A stretch of 14,363 nt of DNA from Alphaproteobacteria bacterium (GTDB lineage: Bacteria; Pseudomonadota; Alphaproteobacteria; SMXP01). The stretch lies in NCBI GenBank assembly GCA_028280675.1, contig JANQLI010000311.1:1-14363 (forward strand), read 5' to 3'. Position 1 is the first letter of the stretch. Each line of letters begins with the position of its first letter. Of the stretch, positions 13,689-14,363 are shown one piece after another. The notes beneath the pieces were generated by a model that saw only the letters and a program-made list of their open reading frames with translations, was not told the origin of the DNA and did no database searches. The translations under genes were made by a program, and so were the position numbers.

Positions 13689-14363
13689 ATGAAAATCGAT
13701 AATTCCAGACCGGTCAGACGGGTTGGGACAACGACGAAAGCGTCGCCGTCCGCGTCGAGACGTCAAACCGGTCGGGTGCGTCAAATCTCCGATTCCGGAG
13801 CGATCTTGGGAATACCGGAAGCTGAACTTACGCCCAAGGTCCGCGATGCCATTATGAACTTGATGGCAGAGGTCGATAATTTGCGCTGTGAGCTTGATGT
13901 CAACAAGCGTCGCCTCCGTGAGCTGGAGGAGCTCGCTGATCTGGATGCCCTTTTACCAATTTTAAATCGCCGCGCTTTTATGCGGGAGCTCACACGTATT
14001 GCGTCTTTCGCCGAACGTTATCATGTCCAAGCGGCTGTGATCTATTTCGACCTGGATGATTTTAAAGATGTCAATGACCAGTTTGGCCATGCGGCAGGTG
14101 ACGCGATTTTGAATCATGTCGCGACCTTATTGCAAAACAATATCCGGACATCCGATGCTTTGGGACGCCTTGGGGGTGATGAATTTGGTGTGATTCTCGC
14201 CCAAGCCAATGTCGATCAAGCTATGCAAAAAGCACAGTCCTTGGTCGATGTGATTATGCGTGTGCCTGTGAAATGGGAAGGCCAGAAGCTGCCCATTCAT
14301 ATCTCGCATGGCGTTTACAGTTTTGAAAAAGGGGCTGATCCACTTGCGGTCCTCGCGGAGGCC
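13689..14363 (+). CDS. GGDEF domain protein, probable diguanylate cyclase (3' end outside window)
   Basis: The frame is open from the ATG at 13689 through the last base, giving 225 residues. An in-frame ATG at 13668 is possible; neither has a strong ribosome-binding site (GGGAAGG lies 12 bases before 13689). Residues 1-45 are basic and Ser/Thr-rich. A coiled-coil-like helix follows (about 54-85). The GGDEF domain begins with DLDALLPILNRRAFMRELTR, and has IYFDLDDFKDVND for metal and substrate binding. The active site GGDEF is at 162-166, with the inhibitory c-di-GMP site RTSD (153-156) exactly five residues earlier. The entry motif reads LLPILNRR where most family members have LTGLxNRR. The protein should make c-di-GMP with product inhibition. 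No membrane segment or sensor domain is seen. It is divergent from purE. Confidence 0.9.
   Translation, partial: MKIDNSRPVRRVGTTTKASPSASRRQTGRVRQISDSGAILGIPEAELTPKVRDAIMNLMAEVDNLRCELDVNKRRLRELEELADLDALLPILNRRAFMRELTRIASFAERYHVQAAVIYFDLDDFKDVNDQFGHAAGDAILNHVATLLQNNIRTSDALGRLGGDEFGVILAQANVDQAMQKAQSLVDVIMRVPVKWEGQKLPIHISHGVYSFEKGADPLAVLAEA

Noticed and set aside
13539..13784. 81-codon minus-strand frame over the purE/GGDEF gap
   Set aside because: It is an Arg/Pro-rich shadow of the GGDEF gene and promoter region, with no ribosome-binding site.

Overview
The window looks like chromosomal core DNA from an alphaproteobacterium. Several families point that way: a GapR/DUF2312 nucleoid protein, a DUF1244 protein, COQ9, a 56-residue aa3-type cytochrome oxidase subunit IV, and a proton-translocating transhydrogenase split into three chains (PntAA, PntAB, PntB) as in Rhodospirillum. 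Gene order and composition fit a Rhodospirillales-like or related lineage, but the species cannot be named from this sequence. No tRNA, rRNA, CRISPR array, insertion sequence or phage gene was seen.

Layout. (1) 1-1102, plus strand: the tail of a saccharopine-dehydrogenase-like reductase, then an exported TPR protein. (2) 1103-2856: a glycerate 2-kinase (gckA, minus strand), bracketed on both sides by pairs of REP-like palindromic repeats in the same back-to-back orientation. (3) 2857-4329, plus strand: a compact three-gene cluster of a gamma-glutamylcyclotransferase-like protein, DUF1244 and GapR. (4) 4331-5809, minus strand: an NtrC-type sigma-54 response regulator whose stop codon lies one base from that of gapR. 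(5) 5810-6239: a gene-free 430-bp region with a plausible promoter near its right end. (6) 6240-9501, plus strand: coxIV (missed by long-ORF calling), pntAA, pntAB and pntB. (7) 9568-10173: a LysE/RhtB exporter. (8) 10230-10448, minus strand: rpsU with a GTG start, its own terminator, and a terminator-like hairpin in its leader. (9) 10681-11854, plus strand: a peptide deformylase and COQ9, closely coupled. (10) 11857-13475, minus strand: purE-purK. (11) 13689 to the window end, plus strand: the N-terminal part of a GGDEF protein, divergent from purE.

Functional themes. The coxIV-pnt cluster joins a terminal-oxidase accessory subunit to the proton-motive-force-driven NADPH generator. The deformylase, S21 and COQ9 genes join translation to ubiquinone synthesis. 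purE and purK convert AIR to CAIR through N5-CAIR. gapR (chromosome topology), the sigma-54 regulator and the GGDEF protein are regulatory genes without obvious partners here. Gene packing is tight: two convergent pairs are separated by only 1 and 2 bases.

No clearly new multi-gene system is present. The most interesting points are the repeat pairs around gckA, the terminator-like hairpin in the rpsU leader, the small coxIV gene in front of pnt with a hairpin between them, and the GGCT-like/DUF1244/GapR cluster.
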